Origin: CAWDMN01 sp963803155
GTDB taxonomy: Bacteria; Acidobacteriota; Terriglobia; Versatilivoradales; Versatilivoraceae
Reading direction: 5' to 3'
Length of the DNA: 64,000 nucleotides
Assembly (NCBI GenBank): GCA_963803155.1
Contig: CAWDMN010000046.1
Coordinates: 62,001-126,000, forward strand
Every line of letters begins with the position of its first letter. Positions within the stretch are counted from its first letter, which is position 1. Under the pieces are notes generated by a model. It was not told where the DNA came from, did not search any database, and saw only the letters and a list, made by a program, of their open reading frames with translations. Shown here in pieces: positions 47,658 to 56,381 of this stretch. A program made the position numbers and the translations under genes.

Positions 47658-47674
47658 TATAAATTTCAAGAATT

Positions 47675-47836
47675 GTAACTGCTCAGGCAGCCAGGAGTCA
47701 GAATTCAGAAGGGAAACGCCCGTGACGAGTGTTGAGGACTTGGTGATGTGGCAAAAGGCTCCCTAGTTTGTGCAGGCGGACTAGAGCAGGCCATTCTGGA
47801 TGCTTACTTCTGAATTCTGTTTGTCTGAGTAGTCAC
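47675..47836 (+). mobile_element. MITE family D, copy 2 (IS66-type ends, carries broken IVP gene)
   Basis: A 162-bp element with ends gtaactgctcagg and ctgagtagtcac, the same kind as copy 1. Flanks caagaatt (47667-47674) and caaaaatt (47837-47844) form a probable 8-bp duplication with one change. A four-helix-bundle gene remnant lies on the plus strand. It is followed after 12 bases by MITE B copy 3. Confidence 0.75.
47722..47810 (+). pseudogene. Remnant of four-helix-bundle (23S rRNA intervening-sequence) protein gene
   Basis: From GTG at 47722 the frame reads TSVEDLVMWQKAP and then a stop, continuing as FVQAD, stop. The pattern VEDLVMWQKA matches the conserved start of these proteins. Only the 5' end is kept, as in copy 1. 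Confidence 0.6.
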
Positions 47837-47848
47837 CAAAAATTATTC

Positions 47849-48106
47849 GCAACCGTTCAGGGGGGGGAACCCGAAGGGTTCACAGCGATTAGCCGGTGGT
47901 TGAGCGTGCGACAGTGGTCACACGCTCAACCACCGGTCAAAAAGCAAACCAATCCGACCCTGAAAGGGTCGCAGCCCCTTTGCAAGCTGCGACCCCTGCC
48001 GGGGTCGTTTCTATCATTGCCTATATCCAGGGGTGGCGGCCTAACGGCCTTACCCCTGCCTAATGGCTGTGAACCCTTCGGGTTCAGTCCCTCCCTGAAC
48101 GGTTAC
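47849..48106 (+). mobile_element. MITE family B, copy 3 (IS66-type ends), best preserved
   Basis: A 258-bp element. Terminal inverted repeats extend about 40 bases (gcaaccgttcag... and ...ctgaacggttac). It is flanked by a perfect 8-bp duplication aattattc (47841-47848 and 48107-48114). The interior includes the gtggttgagcgtg / cacgctcaaccac hairpin and cccctgccggggtcg. No gene. It lies in the leader region of thiO. Confidence 0.88.
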
Positions 48107-48277
48107 AATTATTCTTTCCCGATGTAAGGTTGGGGTGCAAATTGCCAATTTCCTTTATTGGAGGGGGGCAATCCTGGCCTGAGATTTCCGCCGCCATTTT
48201 CCTCGATTGGTTTGGATGAATTTAGGTTTGATGGTAGAAATTTAATGAGCAGCGCTGGAGTTTATGCCGGGAGGATT

Positions 48278-49402
48278 ATGGACAATAAACCAAATGTTGT
48301 AGTCGTTGGTGGAGGGGTTATTGGGTGTTCGGTCGCATGGCAGCTCGCTCGAAAGGGGATCAAGGTCACATTAATCGAAAGAGGACAGCCGGGAGAAGAA
48401 GCCTCCGGGGCCGCCGCCGGGATGTTGGCTCCGCAGGCCGAGGTGGCTCACGGCTCCAATGGGCCGTTGTTTGAGCTTTGCCTGGCCAGCCGGGAAATCT
48501 ATCCTGACTTTGTGGCAGAACTTGAGGACGAGACTCAAATACGAATTGGTTATGGGCAGACGGGCACTCTGTTTGTAGCCGCCAGCTTTGCGGAAACCGC
48601 AATGCTGGCAAAGGTAATTCAGCAACAGGAAGAGAAGGGACTTCCCTATGAAGAACTGTCACGCGCTCAAGTGCATGAACTCGAACCGGCGCTGGGCGAT
48701 CAGGTCCTGGCCGGATTGCTTTTACCCATGGATCATTATGTTGACAACCGGGCCCTGGTGAAAGCTCTGGTCACGGCTGGAATCGAGCGTGGTGTGCAGT
48801 TCCGGACGGGAACCCCGGCGGTTGGCCTGATCATCGAAGGCAGCCAAGTCACGGGGGTCAAAGTGCCGGATGAGGCCCTCAGGGCCGATGTGGTGGTAAA
48901 TGCCGCCGGCAGCTGGGCCGGGCAAATCGATTCGCGCTTTCGCCTGGAGATCCCCGTCAAGCCGGTTCGGGGACAGATAGTGCAATTACAATGGCGGCAT
49001 CCGGCTCTGCGGCACTTGATTCACTCCGCGCAGGGTTACCTGGTTCCCTGGCCAGAGGGACGCATCCTGCTGGGAAGCACAATGGAAAATGCCGGCTACA
49101 ACAAGAGTGTCACTGCCGGAGGTATCCACCAACTGCTGGACGGGGCTTTGAAAATCGTGCCCGGCTTGGGGGAAGCCTCGCTGCAGACAGCCTGGGCCGG
49201 ATTCCGCCCCGGAACCCCGGATGGTCTGCCGATTTTGGGCTGGAGTCAAACCCCGGGATTGATGGTGGCGGCCGGGCATTTTAGAAATGGAATCCTGCTG
49301 GCGCCGATCACAGCGCAATTGATTTGTGATCTCATCCTCAAGAAAAAACCTTCGAATGCGCTCGAGCCATTTAGTCCTCTGCGATTTCTCAAACAGGGTT
49401 AA
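48278..49402 (+). CDS. thiO: Glycine oxidase ThiO (FAD-dependent)
   Basis: 374 residues of the glycine/D-amino acid oxidase family. The FAD motif VVVGGGVIGCSVAWQLARKG is at the N-terminus, with EEASGAAAGMLAPQAE following and the C-terminal AGHFRNGILLAPITAQ typical of ThiO. It oxidises glycine to iminoacetate for the thiazole of thiamine. The frame is open for 40 codons upstream, but GGGAGG just before this ATG and the motif position fix the start. No other thiamine genes are nearby and no TPP riboswitch is visible. Convergent with hypE. Confidence 0.9.
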   Translation: MDNKPNVVVVGGGVIGCSVAWQLARKGIKVTLIERGQPGEEASGAAAGMLAPQAEVAHGSNGPLFELCLASREIYPDFVAELEDETQIRIGYGQTGTLFVAASFAETAMLAKVIQQQEEKGLPYEELSRAQVHELEPALGDQVLAGLLLPMDHYVDNRALVKALVTAGIERGVQFRTGTPAVGLIIEGSQVTGVKVPDEALRADVVVNAAGSWAGQIDSRFRLEIPVKPVRGQIVQLQWRHPALRHLIHSAQGYLVPWPEGRILLGSTMENAGYNKSVTAGGIHQLLDGALKIVPGLGEASLQTAWAGFRPGTPDGLPILGWSQTPGLMVAAGHFRNGILLAPITAQLICDLILKKKPSNALEPFSPLRFLKQG

Positions 49403-49446
49403 GAGCCGTGGATCCGGAGGACCATTTTCCGACGCTCTGAGCTTTC

Positions 49447-50502
49447 TCAGCAAATGCGGGGCAACTGCTCTCCACTCAACATGTCGACGATCCGGCTGGA
49501 GCCGATGCGGCTTTTCAGCGTGACCAGTCCGCTGGTCGCTTCGGTGACTCTCCCAATGATGGCAGCCTGGCGGCTCCCTTCATGATGGCGCAGAATTTCC
49601 AGCGCCTGGTCCGCAAAAGGCGCCGGGAAAAAAGCCACAAATCTTCCCTCGCAAGCGACATAGAGCGGATCAAAACCGAGAATCTCGCAGGCAGCCTGTA
49701 CATCTGGACGGATCGGAATTTGGTTTTCCTCCAGCGATATTCCAAGGCCGCAAGCCTCGGCAATTTCATTGAGCGTGCTGGCCATCCCCCCGCGAGTAGT
49801 GTCGCGCAAGCAATGCAGTGGAATCCCCGAGGCAAGCAAATCCAACACCTGTGCGGAAACAGGAGCTGAATCACTTTCGATGCAACTCTCGAATTCAAGC
49901 CCTTCTCTCACCGCCATGACGGCCATCCCATGACGGCCGATGTCGCCGCTGATCAGGATGGCATCGCCCGGCCGGACGGCACGAGGTGAAATCTCCAGCT
50001 GATGCTCGATGACTCCAATTCCCGCGGTGTTGATGTAAACCCCATCCCCTTTCCCATGATCGACAACTTTGGTGTCGCCGGTGACAATTTGTACCCCGGC
50101 CTTTTCCGCCGCCAACTTCATCGATTGGACAATTCGCCAGAGTGTCTCAATCGGCAGACCCTCTTCCAGGATGAAACCCGCACTCAGATAGAGAGGTCTG
50201 GCGCCGCTCATCGACAAATCATTCACGGTTCCATGCACCGCCATGGAACCAATATCGCCTCCCGGGAAAAAGAGCGGGTGCACGACGTAAGAATCCGTGG
50301 TGAAGGCCAGCCGGGCGATGCCGAGATTCAGCACGGCGGAGTCGTGGCGTTGTTCAAGAGTAGGATTTCCAAAGGCGGCCATAAATATCTTCTCGATAAG
50401 TTGATGCATCAGTTTCCCGCCGCCGCCATGGGCCAGGAGAACATTGGGATATTGTTGAATGGGCAAAGGACAGCTCAAATTAATTTCAGCGGAGGAAGAC
50501 AT
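49447..50502 (-). CDS. hypE: Hydrogenase maturation protein HypE
   Basis: 351 residues of the AIR-synthase-like HypE family, which dehydrates the HypF-carbamoylated C-terminal cysteine to a thiocyanate, the source of cyanide ligands for [NiFe] hydrogenase. The protein ends in PRIC, the obligatory C-terminal cysteine. HGGGGKLMHQLI, FTTDSYVVHPLFFPGGDIG and RDTTRGGMA match the family. The ATG chosen has AAGGAG 10 bases upstream; an ATG eight codons earlier has none. Last gene of the hyp cluster, separated from hypD by a 300-bp gap with a repeat. Confidence 0.96.
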   Translation of the reverse strand: MSSSAEINLSCPLPIQQYPNVLLAHGGGGKLMHQLIEKIFMAAFGNPTLEQRHDSAVLNLGIARLAFTTDSYVVHPLFFPGGDIGSMAVHGTVNDLSMSGARPLYLSAGFILEEGLPIETLWRIVQSMKLAAEKAGVQIVTGDTKVVDHGKGDGVYINTAGIGVIEHQLEISPRAVRPGDAILISGDIGRHGMAVMAVREGLEFESCIESDSAPVSAQVLDLLASGIPLHCLRDTTRGGMASTLNEIAEACGLGISLEENQIPIRPDVQAACEILGFDPLYVACEGRFVAFFPAPFADQALEILRHHEGSRQAAIIGRVTEATSGLVTLKSRIGSSRIVDMLSGEQLPRIC

Positions 50503-50556
50503 GAATCCCGTGCTCCTTGTTGTCATGAAAATGCAGAAGTAAGGTACAAAGCGATC

Positions 50557-50799
50557 AGCGGTCAGCGATCAGCATTCAGCTTTTGGCTGAAAGCTGGCAT
50601 CGAAACCGCATCAATGCGAAGTGGCGTTCCATTAATATATTGATAGGATCCTTGTCAGCCACCATTTTTCGTAAGACCCATGTTTCATTATGTCGCGGCC
50701 CCCTATTTTGCGCCATCCGATTGGAATTCAGAGCGGCAAAAATGTTGAAACTCTTTTTTTTGCTGGCCGCTGAAAGCTGATCGCTGATAGCTGACCGCT
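50557..50799. repeat. Inverted-repeat element family G between hypD and hypE
   Basis: agcggtcagcgatcagc (50557 on) and its near complement gctgatagctgaccgct (ending 50799) form ends of about 30 bases built of seven-base-like words. The interior has no recognised gene. The right end is 3 bases from the hypD stop codon. Confidence 0.55.
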
Positions 50800-50802
50800 C
50801 GT

Positions 50803-51891
50803 TCAATTGTGTCTCCGATAACGATAATAGGCCGCGCAGGCTCCTTCCGAGGAAACCATGGTGGCGCCCAGCGGCTTTTCCGGCGTACAACGAACTGCAA
50901 AGGCTGAACATTCGTTGGGCTTTTTCAGTCCCTGTAAAATTAATCCGCTGATGCATTCTGCGGGTTCGTCAGTGTTTATGCCGGAAACTTCAAAACGGAG
51001 TTCCGCGTCAAAGCCGGCATATTCCGGCGTAAGACCCAATCCGCTCTGGGCAATTTCGCCGATCCCCCGCCATTTCCGGGGAACGATGGTGAACACCCGC
51101 CGGATCAATTTTTGAGCCTCCAGATTTCCCTCTTTGCGGACCGAACGAGCGTATTGATTCTCCACTTCCGCGCGCCCTTCTTCGAGCTGCCGCACGCAGA
51201 GATAAATTCCCTGCAGAATGTCCGTCGGCTCAAATCCGGTTACGACAATGGGAACTCTATACTTTTCCGCAATCGGTTCGTATTCCTTGTAACCCATTAC
51301 CATACAGACATGCCCGGCGGCCAAAAACCCCTGCACCCGATTGTTGGGGGAAGAGAGAATCGCCTCCATGGCGGGCGGAACCAACACATGGGAAACCAAC
51401 ATGGAAAAATTGGAGATATTCTCCCGCTTCGCTTGAAAAACCGCCATGGCATTGCCGGGAGCCGTAGTCTCAAAACCTACGGCAAAGAAAACCACCGGCC
51501 GCGACGGATTGGAGCGGGCAATTTTAAGTGCATCCAACGGAGAGTACACCACACGTACATCGCCTCCGCTGGCTTTGACTGAAAGGAGATCCCGAGTCGA
51601 GCCAGGAACGCGCAGCATATCGCCAAAAGAGCAGAAGATTACTTCAGGACGCGAAGCGATCGCAATGGCTTTGTCTATGAGCTCCAAAGGGGTGACACAC
51701 ACCGGGCATCCCGGCCCGTGAATCAGGGTGAGCGTGGAGGGAAGAAGCTGGTCTACTCCAAATTTGATGATGGAGTGAGTTTGACCGCCACAGGTTTCCA
51801 TGATCGTCCAGGGGCGAGTGGTCAGCCGCGCCAGGGCATCCGCATATTGATGGGCAGTCCCGGCGTCGCGGAATTCTTCGAGGAATTTCAT
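50803..51891 (-). CDS. hypD: Hydrogenase maturation protein HypD
   Basis: 362 residues of the HypD family. The conserved ETCGGQTHSI, HGPGCPVCVTP and GFETTAPGNA motifs are present, along with cysteines for the 4Fe-4S cluster near the C-terminus (ECSAFAVRC). With HypC it is the scaffold on which the Fe(CN)2CO group is assembled. Its ATG overlaps the hypC stop by four bases (ATGA), so the two are translationally coupled. Confidence 0.97.
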   Translation of the reverse strand: MKFLEEFRDAGTAHQYADALARLTTRPWTIMETCGGQTHSIIKFGVDQLLPSTLTLIHGPGCPVCVTPLELIDKAIAIASRPEVIFCSFGDMLRVPGSTRDLLSVKASGGDVRVVYSPLDALKIARSNPSRPVVFFAVGFETTAPGNAMAVFQAKRENISNFSMLVSHVLVPPAMEAILSSPNNRVQGFLAAGHVCMVMGYKEYEPIAEKYRVPIVVTGFEPTDILQGIYLCVRQLEEGRAEVENQYARSVRKEGNLEAQKLIRRVFTIVPRKWRGIGEIAQSGLGLTPEYAGFDAELRFEVSGINTDEPAECISGLILQGLKKPNECSAFAVRCTPEKPLGATMVSSEGACAAYYRYRRHN

Positions 51892-52142
51892 GCTGTCTCC
51901 TCTTCCGCCTGATTCAATGCATCAATCTCAGAGAGATATTCCAGAGTCTTTTTAGCCTCCTCTTCATCGAGGATGCTGAGCGCGAATCCCGCATGAACAA
52001 TGACATAGTTCCCGATTACAGCTTCGGGGAGATAAGCCAGACTAGCCTCTTTGAATATTCCACCAAAATCTATTTTCCCGGACCGGAGCATTGGATCTTC
52101 TCCGGAGATTTCAATTATTTTTCCTGGAACTGCCAGACACAT
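51888..52142 (-). CDS. hypC: Hydrogenase maturation chaperone HypC
   Basis: 84 residues starting MCLAVPGKIIEI, with the invariant Cys2 that binds the iron group. The GNYVIVHAGFALSILDEEEA segment is typical. It carries the Fe(CN)2CO group to the hydrogenase large subunit. Directly coupled to hypD; separated from hypF by a 188-bp gap with short tandem repeats. Confidence 0.96.
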   Translation of the reverse strand: MCLAVPGKIIEISGEDPMLRSGKIDFGGIFKEASLAYLPEAVIGNYVIVHAGFALSILDEEEAKKTLEYLSEIDALNQAEEETA

Positions 52143-52167
52143 GGGAACCTCGTTGCATAGATGAACC

Positions 52168-52225
52168 GTGATTAGTGATTAGTGGTCAGTGATTAGTGGT
52201 CAGTGGTCAGTGAATAGTGGATAGT
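52168..52225. repeat. Heptamer-type short tandem repeat
   Basis: Repeats of gtgatta / gtggtca type seven-base words between hypF and hypC (gtgattagtgattagtggtc...). The pattern resembles the short tandemly repeated repetitive (STRR) sequences known from cyanobacteria. No gene. Confidence 0.6.
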
Positions 52226-52330
52226 TTTTATGAACCACTGAGTGTTAAATTTTCAAATTTGACCTCTTCTGTTGAGAACCATAGCCATACTACGGGAGAA
52301 ATCTTCCGGATGGCTTTGAGCATTTCTGGA

Positions 52331-54691
52331 TTAGGGCGAATCTTTCCTTGCTCCGGGTCCGTGACTCTTTTTTCGAGATGCAAAAATCTGCCCCAGCGCA
52401 ATTCCCCCGTCATTGGGAGGAATGCGCTGATGCCAATAAGGACGGAAACCTGCCTTCCTCAGCCGCAGGACAGCCTTCTCGGTCAAATACCTGTTTTGAA
52501 AACAGCCTCCAGTAAGCGCCACGCGTTCCAATCCGGCCCGCTCCGCCACTTTCAGTATACTCTCAACTAGCGCATTGTGGAAACGGACCGCCATCAGATT
52601 CATCGGAACTTGGTGGCGCTGGTCCGCGATGAGAGCGGCAAACAAGGGAGTCCAATCAATAATCCATGGGAGTTGCCCATTCTGGAGCAGTGTAATAGGA
52701 TAAGCTTCCTCCGTTTTGATTCCTTCGGTGGAAAACTCCAACTCCATGGCCGCCTGCCCTTCAAACCGGACGGTCTGCCGCAAACCGGCCAGGGAGGCCG
52801 CGGCATCGAACAGTCTTCCCGCACTGCTGGTAAAAGGAGTGTTGACCCGCCTCTTTAAAGCGATCTTCAACGTATGGAGGTCAGGAGCTGAGAAATTTTG
52901 AAATGGGGGCAGATCCTCGTGTTCGAGCGCATCCGCGCCAGCCATGGCATAAAGCAAACCCAGGGCGGTCCGCCGTGGTTCTTTGACGGCTCGATCTCCA
53001 CCGGGCAATGGGAAAGTCCGGAAATGAGCCCAACGAAAATAATCCTCTTCATTTACCCTTAAGAATTCTCCTCCCCAAATCGTTTGATCGGGCCCGTATC
53101 CCGTACCATCCCAGGAAACTCCCAACACTTCCCCTTCCAGCTGGTTTTCCGCCATGCAGGAGGCAACGTGGGCATAATGATGTTGAACCGGCTCGGAAGG
53201 GATCCCGCTCTCAGCGGCATAACGGGTGGAGAGGTAATCGGGATGCAGATCGCAAACCACCTGTTCCGGCACAAATTCATAAAGGGACTGAAAGCTCCGG
53301 ACCACCTCCTGAAAAGCCCGGAAAGCCTGAGGAGTCTCGAGATCGCCGATATGCTGGCTCACGAATACATTGGACTCAATTCCCACGGCGATGCAATTTT
53401 TCAAATGAGCGCCCACTGCCAACAGCGGGGGGCCGGAAACATTCAACGAGACCGGCAAAGGGGCATAACCGCGGGCCCGACGCAAGACCAACTCCCGATC
53501 GAGCAAAATCCGCACGATCGAATCGTCCACATGTCGGGCGATGGGCCGATTGTGAACCAGAAATGAATCGACAAGCTGGCCCAGCCGATCTAGGGCTTCT
53601 CTCTCGTCGGTGCAGATGGGTTCATCCGAGAGGTTGCCGCTGGTGGCGATCACGGGAAAATTCAATTCCCGCATCAGCAGATGGTGAAGCGGGGTGTAAG
53701 GCAGCATGACCCCCAGCCAGGGATTCCTGGGAGCAATGGCGGCACAGAGGTCAGAATGAGAAGACGCTTTTCGCCGCAGAAGGACAATGGGAGATTCCGG
53801 GGAGGTGAGCAATATCTCTTCCCCGGAGGAAACTTCACACGACTTCATGATGACCTCCAGAGACGGCATCATGAGCGCGAAGGGTTTTTCTTCCCGTTGC
53901 TTGCGCTGGCGTAGAAGCCGGACGGCCTCCTCGTTGCGGGCATCGGCCATCAGGTGGAATCCACCCAGACCTTTCACGGCGACAATTTCACCCTTGCGGA
54001 TTTTTTCTCCGGCATCGAGCAAGGCATCGTGATCGCGGGAAAGGCAGAATCCTGAGCAATCCCACAATTCCAGGCGAGGGCCACATTCCAGGCAAGCATT
54101 GGGTTGGGCGTGGAAGCGGCGATCCCCAGGGTCTTCATATTCGGCCTGGCACTGGGCGCACATCCTGAAATGCCGCATGGTAGTATTTCGGCGATCATAG
54201 GGGACGGCTTGAATGATGCTATAGCGGGGGCCGCAATTGGTGCAATTGGTGAATGGGTAACGATAACGCCGATTGCCGGGGGTCAGGATGTCCTGCAGGC
54301 ATTCGGGACAGGTGGCAATGTCCGGCAGGATAAGGACAGTCTTCCGTGATGCGCCTTCCTCGCTTTCCAGGATGCAAAAGCTGGAATATCCCTCGGGATC
54401 CAGAACCGAAGACTCCATGCTTTGAATCATGGCCCGTGGCGGCTTTTCCAGGCGGAGGCGCCTTTGAAATTCCCGCAATTGGGAATTGGGGCCCTCCACT
54501 TCTATAAATACGCCTTGGGAAGTGTTCTTTACCCAACCCTGCAATTGGAGGCTTGTTGCCAATCGATATACAAATGGGCGAAAGCCCACTCCCTGCACGG
54601 CCCCTCGAATAGTGCAATGAAGACGCTGGCGCGGATCTGAAGAGTGCGGAGCGCGCCCGATTATATTCTGATCTCCCGGTTCTGTTTTCAT
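52331..54691 (-). CDS. hypF: Carbamoyltransferase HypF
   Basis: 786 residues with the full HypF order: acylphosphatase domain (RGAVQGVGFRPFVYRLA, residue 29 on), two zinc-finger motifs (CPECLQDI, CTNCGPRYS, CAQCQ, CLECGP, about 125-205), a YrdC-like domain (VKGLGGFHLMADA near 240) and a Kae1-like domain (HHYAHVASCMAENQL near 480). It makes carbamoyl-adenylate from carbamoyl phosphate and ATP and transfers it to HypE. A 281-bp gap without a gene separates it from hypB. Confidence 0.97.
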   Translation of the reverse strand: MKTEPGDQNIIGRAPHSSDPRQRLHCTIRGAVQGVGFRPFVYRLATSLQLQGWVKNTSQGVFIEVEGPNSQLREFQRRLRLEKPPRAMIQSMESSVLDPEGYSSFCILESEEGASRKTVLILPDIATCPECLQDILTPGNRRYRYPFTNCTNCGPRYSIIQAVPYDRRNTTMRHFRMCAQCQAEYEDPGDRRFHAQPNACLECGPRLELWDCSGFCLSRDHDALLDAGEKIRKGEIVAVKGLGGFHLMADARNEEAVRLLRQRKQREEKPFALMMPSLEVIMKSCEVSSGEEILLTSPESPIVLLRRKASSHSDLCAAIAPRNPWLGVMLPYTPLHHLLMRELNFPVIATSGNLSDEPICTDEREALDRLGQLVDSFLVHNRPIARHVDDSIVRILLDRELVLRRARGYAPLPVSLNVSGPPLLAVGAHLKNCIAVGIESNVFVSQHIGDLETPQAFRAFQEVVRSFQSLYEFVPEQVVCDLHPDYLSTRYAAESGIPSEPVQHHYAHVASCMAENQLEGEVLGVSWDGTGYGPDQTIWGGEFLRVNEEDYFRWAHFRTFPLPGGDRAVKEPRRTALGLLYAMAGADALEHEDLPPFQNFSAPDLHTLKIALKRRVNTPFTSSAGRLFDAAASLAGLRQTVRFEGQAAMELEFSTEGIKTEEAYPITLLQNGQLPWIIDWTPLFAALIADQRHQVPMNLMAVRFHNALVESILKVAERAGLERVALTGGCFQNRYLTEKAVLRLRKAGFRPYWHQRIPPNDGGIALGQIFASRKKSHGPGARKDSP

Positions 54692-54972
54692 CAGTGGCTT
54701 CTCTGACTATGACTGGAAATTGTCTCCCAAAACAGCCTGGCAATCGCAAACCAAAGCGCGTAAAGCTGAGCGGATCGCTCGTTGCCACTTCGCGCTTTTG
54801 CCAAGGCAACACGAAGCCACCCTGCAAAGCGGCAAAGCACGAAGCGTCAGCGAGTGATCAGCGTGGCGGCACAAAATCATGCGGTCAAATTTCCTTGGAA
54901 GCCAAAGAGAAAGTGCTCAGGTCTGAGTAATTACCTTTCGAATATATCTGGGAGGCACTCCAGCCAAATCCC

Positions 54973-55650
54973 CTACGCAGGCAGATTTTGAAGCGTTTGG
55001 ATTTGTTCTGTAAGCCATGAGATCCAAGCCGGAACGCCTTCGCCGGTTTTGCAGGACATCGGGAAAAACCGCACGCCGGGATTGAGCATTTCCACGCCAC
55101 GCTTAAAGTACTCCACGTCGAAAGGGACATACGGCAACAGGTCCATCTTATTCAGAATCAGCGCACGGATACCCCGATAAATTTTGGGATATTTATACGG
55201 CTTGTCGTCCCCCTCGGGAATGCTGGCAATCAAAACATTGGCATGGCTGCCCAGATTAAAGGTGGCGGGGCACACCAAATTCCCGACATTCTCAATCACG
55301 AGAAGATCCAGCTGGCTCAGAGTCAACTGATTCAGCGCATTCTCCAACATGTTGGCATCCAGGTGGCAGCCTCCGCTCGTATTGATTTGGATGGCTGGCA
55401 CGCCGGCGGCAATCATCTTGTCGGCATCGATGGTGACAGGCGCGGTGTCTCCTTCAATGACGGCTATTTTGTGGGCGGGCGCCATCGATTGAATCGTAGC
55501 CAAAATCGTGCTGGTTTTGCCCGCCCCTGGGGACGCCATGACATTGAGTCCAAAAACATGGTTGTCGTTGAGCTTGGCGCGAATCTGCTCCGCCAACCGG
55601 TCGTTGGCATTCATGATTCTTTCCACAATGGGCACATTAGTTTGCGACAT
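54973..55650 (-). CDS. hypB: Nickel-inserting GTPase HypB
   Basis: 225 residues. G1 is SPGAGKTS near residue 40, with EGD, NVGNLVCPATFNLGSH and LNKMDLL motifs. The N-terminus lacks the His-rich stretch and CxxCGC motif of some HypB proteins, so it has only the G-domain metal site. It inserts nickel into the hydrogenase large subunit together with HypA. hypA lies 21 bases upstream. Confidence 0.96.
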   Translation of the reverse strand: MSQTNVPIVERIMNANDRLAEQIRAKLNDNHVFGLNVMASPGAGKTSTILATIQSMAPAHKIAVIEGDTAPVTIDADKMIAAGVPAIQINTSGGCHLDANMLENALNQLTLSQLDLLVIENVGNLVCPATFNLGSHANVLIASIPEGDDKPYKYPKIYRGIRALILNKMDLLPYVPFDVEYFKRGVEMLNPGVRFFPMSCKTGEGVPAWISWLTEQIQTLQNLPA

Positions 55651-55671
55651 AAATTTTCTTTACGATAATGA

Positions 55672-56019
55672 TTACTCCTTCTCAATTTCGATGGAGCTGA
55701 CTTCCAGTTCTTCGCCCGCATTTAGACGCGCCCTCATGCCTCGGCAACCGGGGCAGGGCGCCAATTCTCTTTCGAAGGGAAAACGCCGTCCGCAATCCAG
55801 ACATTCAAATTCAGCGGCTATTCGGGTAATTTGGAGTTCAGCTCCCTCACAAATAGTCCCCTGGCTCAGAAGATTCCAGCAAAATTGAACGGAGTCGTCC
55901 ACGAAGCTAGAGAGCTGACCTATTTTCAGCTTCAAAGATATCACACGGCTGGCCTTCGCCTGAGTGGCATGATCGACAACAATGGTAAGGATGTTTTCCG
56001 TAATCGCCAGTTCATGCAT
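55672..56019 (-). CDS. hypA: Nickel metallochaperone HypA
   Basis: 115 residues beginning MHELAITENIL, where His2 binds nickel, so this ATG must be the start although the frame is open for 12 codons upstream. The zinc site is CLDC...CPGC near the C-terminus. First gene of hypABFCDE. It feeds nickel to HypB. Confidence 0.95.
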   Translation of the reverse strand: MHELAITENILTIVVDHATQAKASRVISLKLKIGQLSSFVDDSVQFCWNLLSQGTICEGAELQITRIAAEFECLDCGRRFPFERELAPCPGCRGMRARLNAGEELEVSSIEIEKE

Positions 56020-56306
56020 CGGTTCAAGTTTAGCGGGTTGAGCGGCAATCCGCAAGCACTCACGACATAGTGCAATTCGAAGTGATGCTAGGATGAATCT
56101 GCTTCTAAGGGCTGGAGAGGTTCATTTCAGAGCAGCATCGATAATGGTCAGTCGCATACAACTGCAGAAAGCTGACTGCTGACTTCTTATTCCACCCACT
56201 ACACATTCATTTTCACATTTCGTCCCAATTTTTCCATGTCCCACTAGTTTGCTTTAGCTATAAGAGTCGGCTATTTTGAGTCGAGTTTTTCAACTGGTCC
56301 ATTAAA

Positions 56307-56380
56307 GCGGCAACTTGGCAATTTGGGGCCGGGGCAACTTGTGCCGAACTTGGGAACTTGGTGCCGCTCTTAAGAAATTT
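56307..56380. repeat. REP-like hairpin and left inverted repeat of the RAYT unit
   Basis: gcggca (56307) and tgccgc (to 56367) close an imperfect hairpin rich in caacttg/caagttg words. 56363-56380 (gccgctcttaagaaattt) is the inverted partner of 57398-57414. The rest of the gap 56020-56306 shows nothing clear. Confidence 0.6.
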
Positions 56381-56381
56381 A

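Noticed and set aside
47613..48277. TPP riboswitch upstream of thiO
   Set aside because: The leader consists of MITE D and MITE B copies, and the conserved THI-box words were not found.
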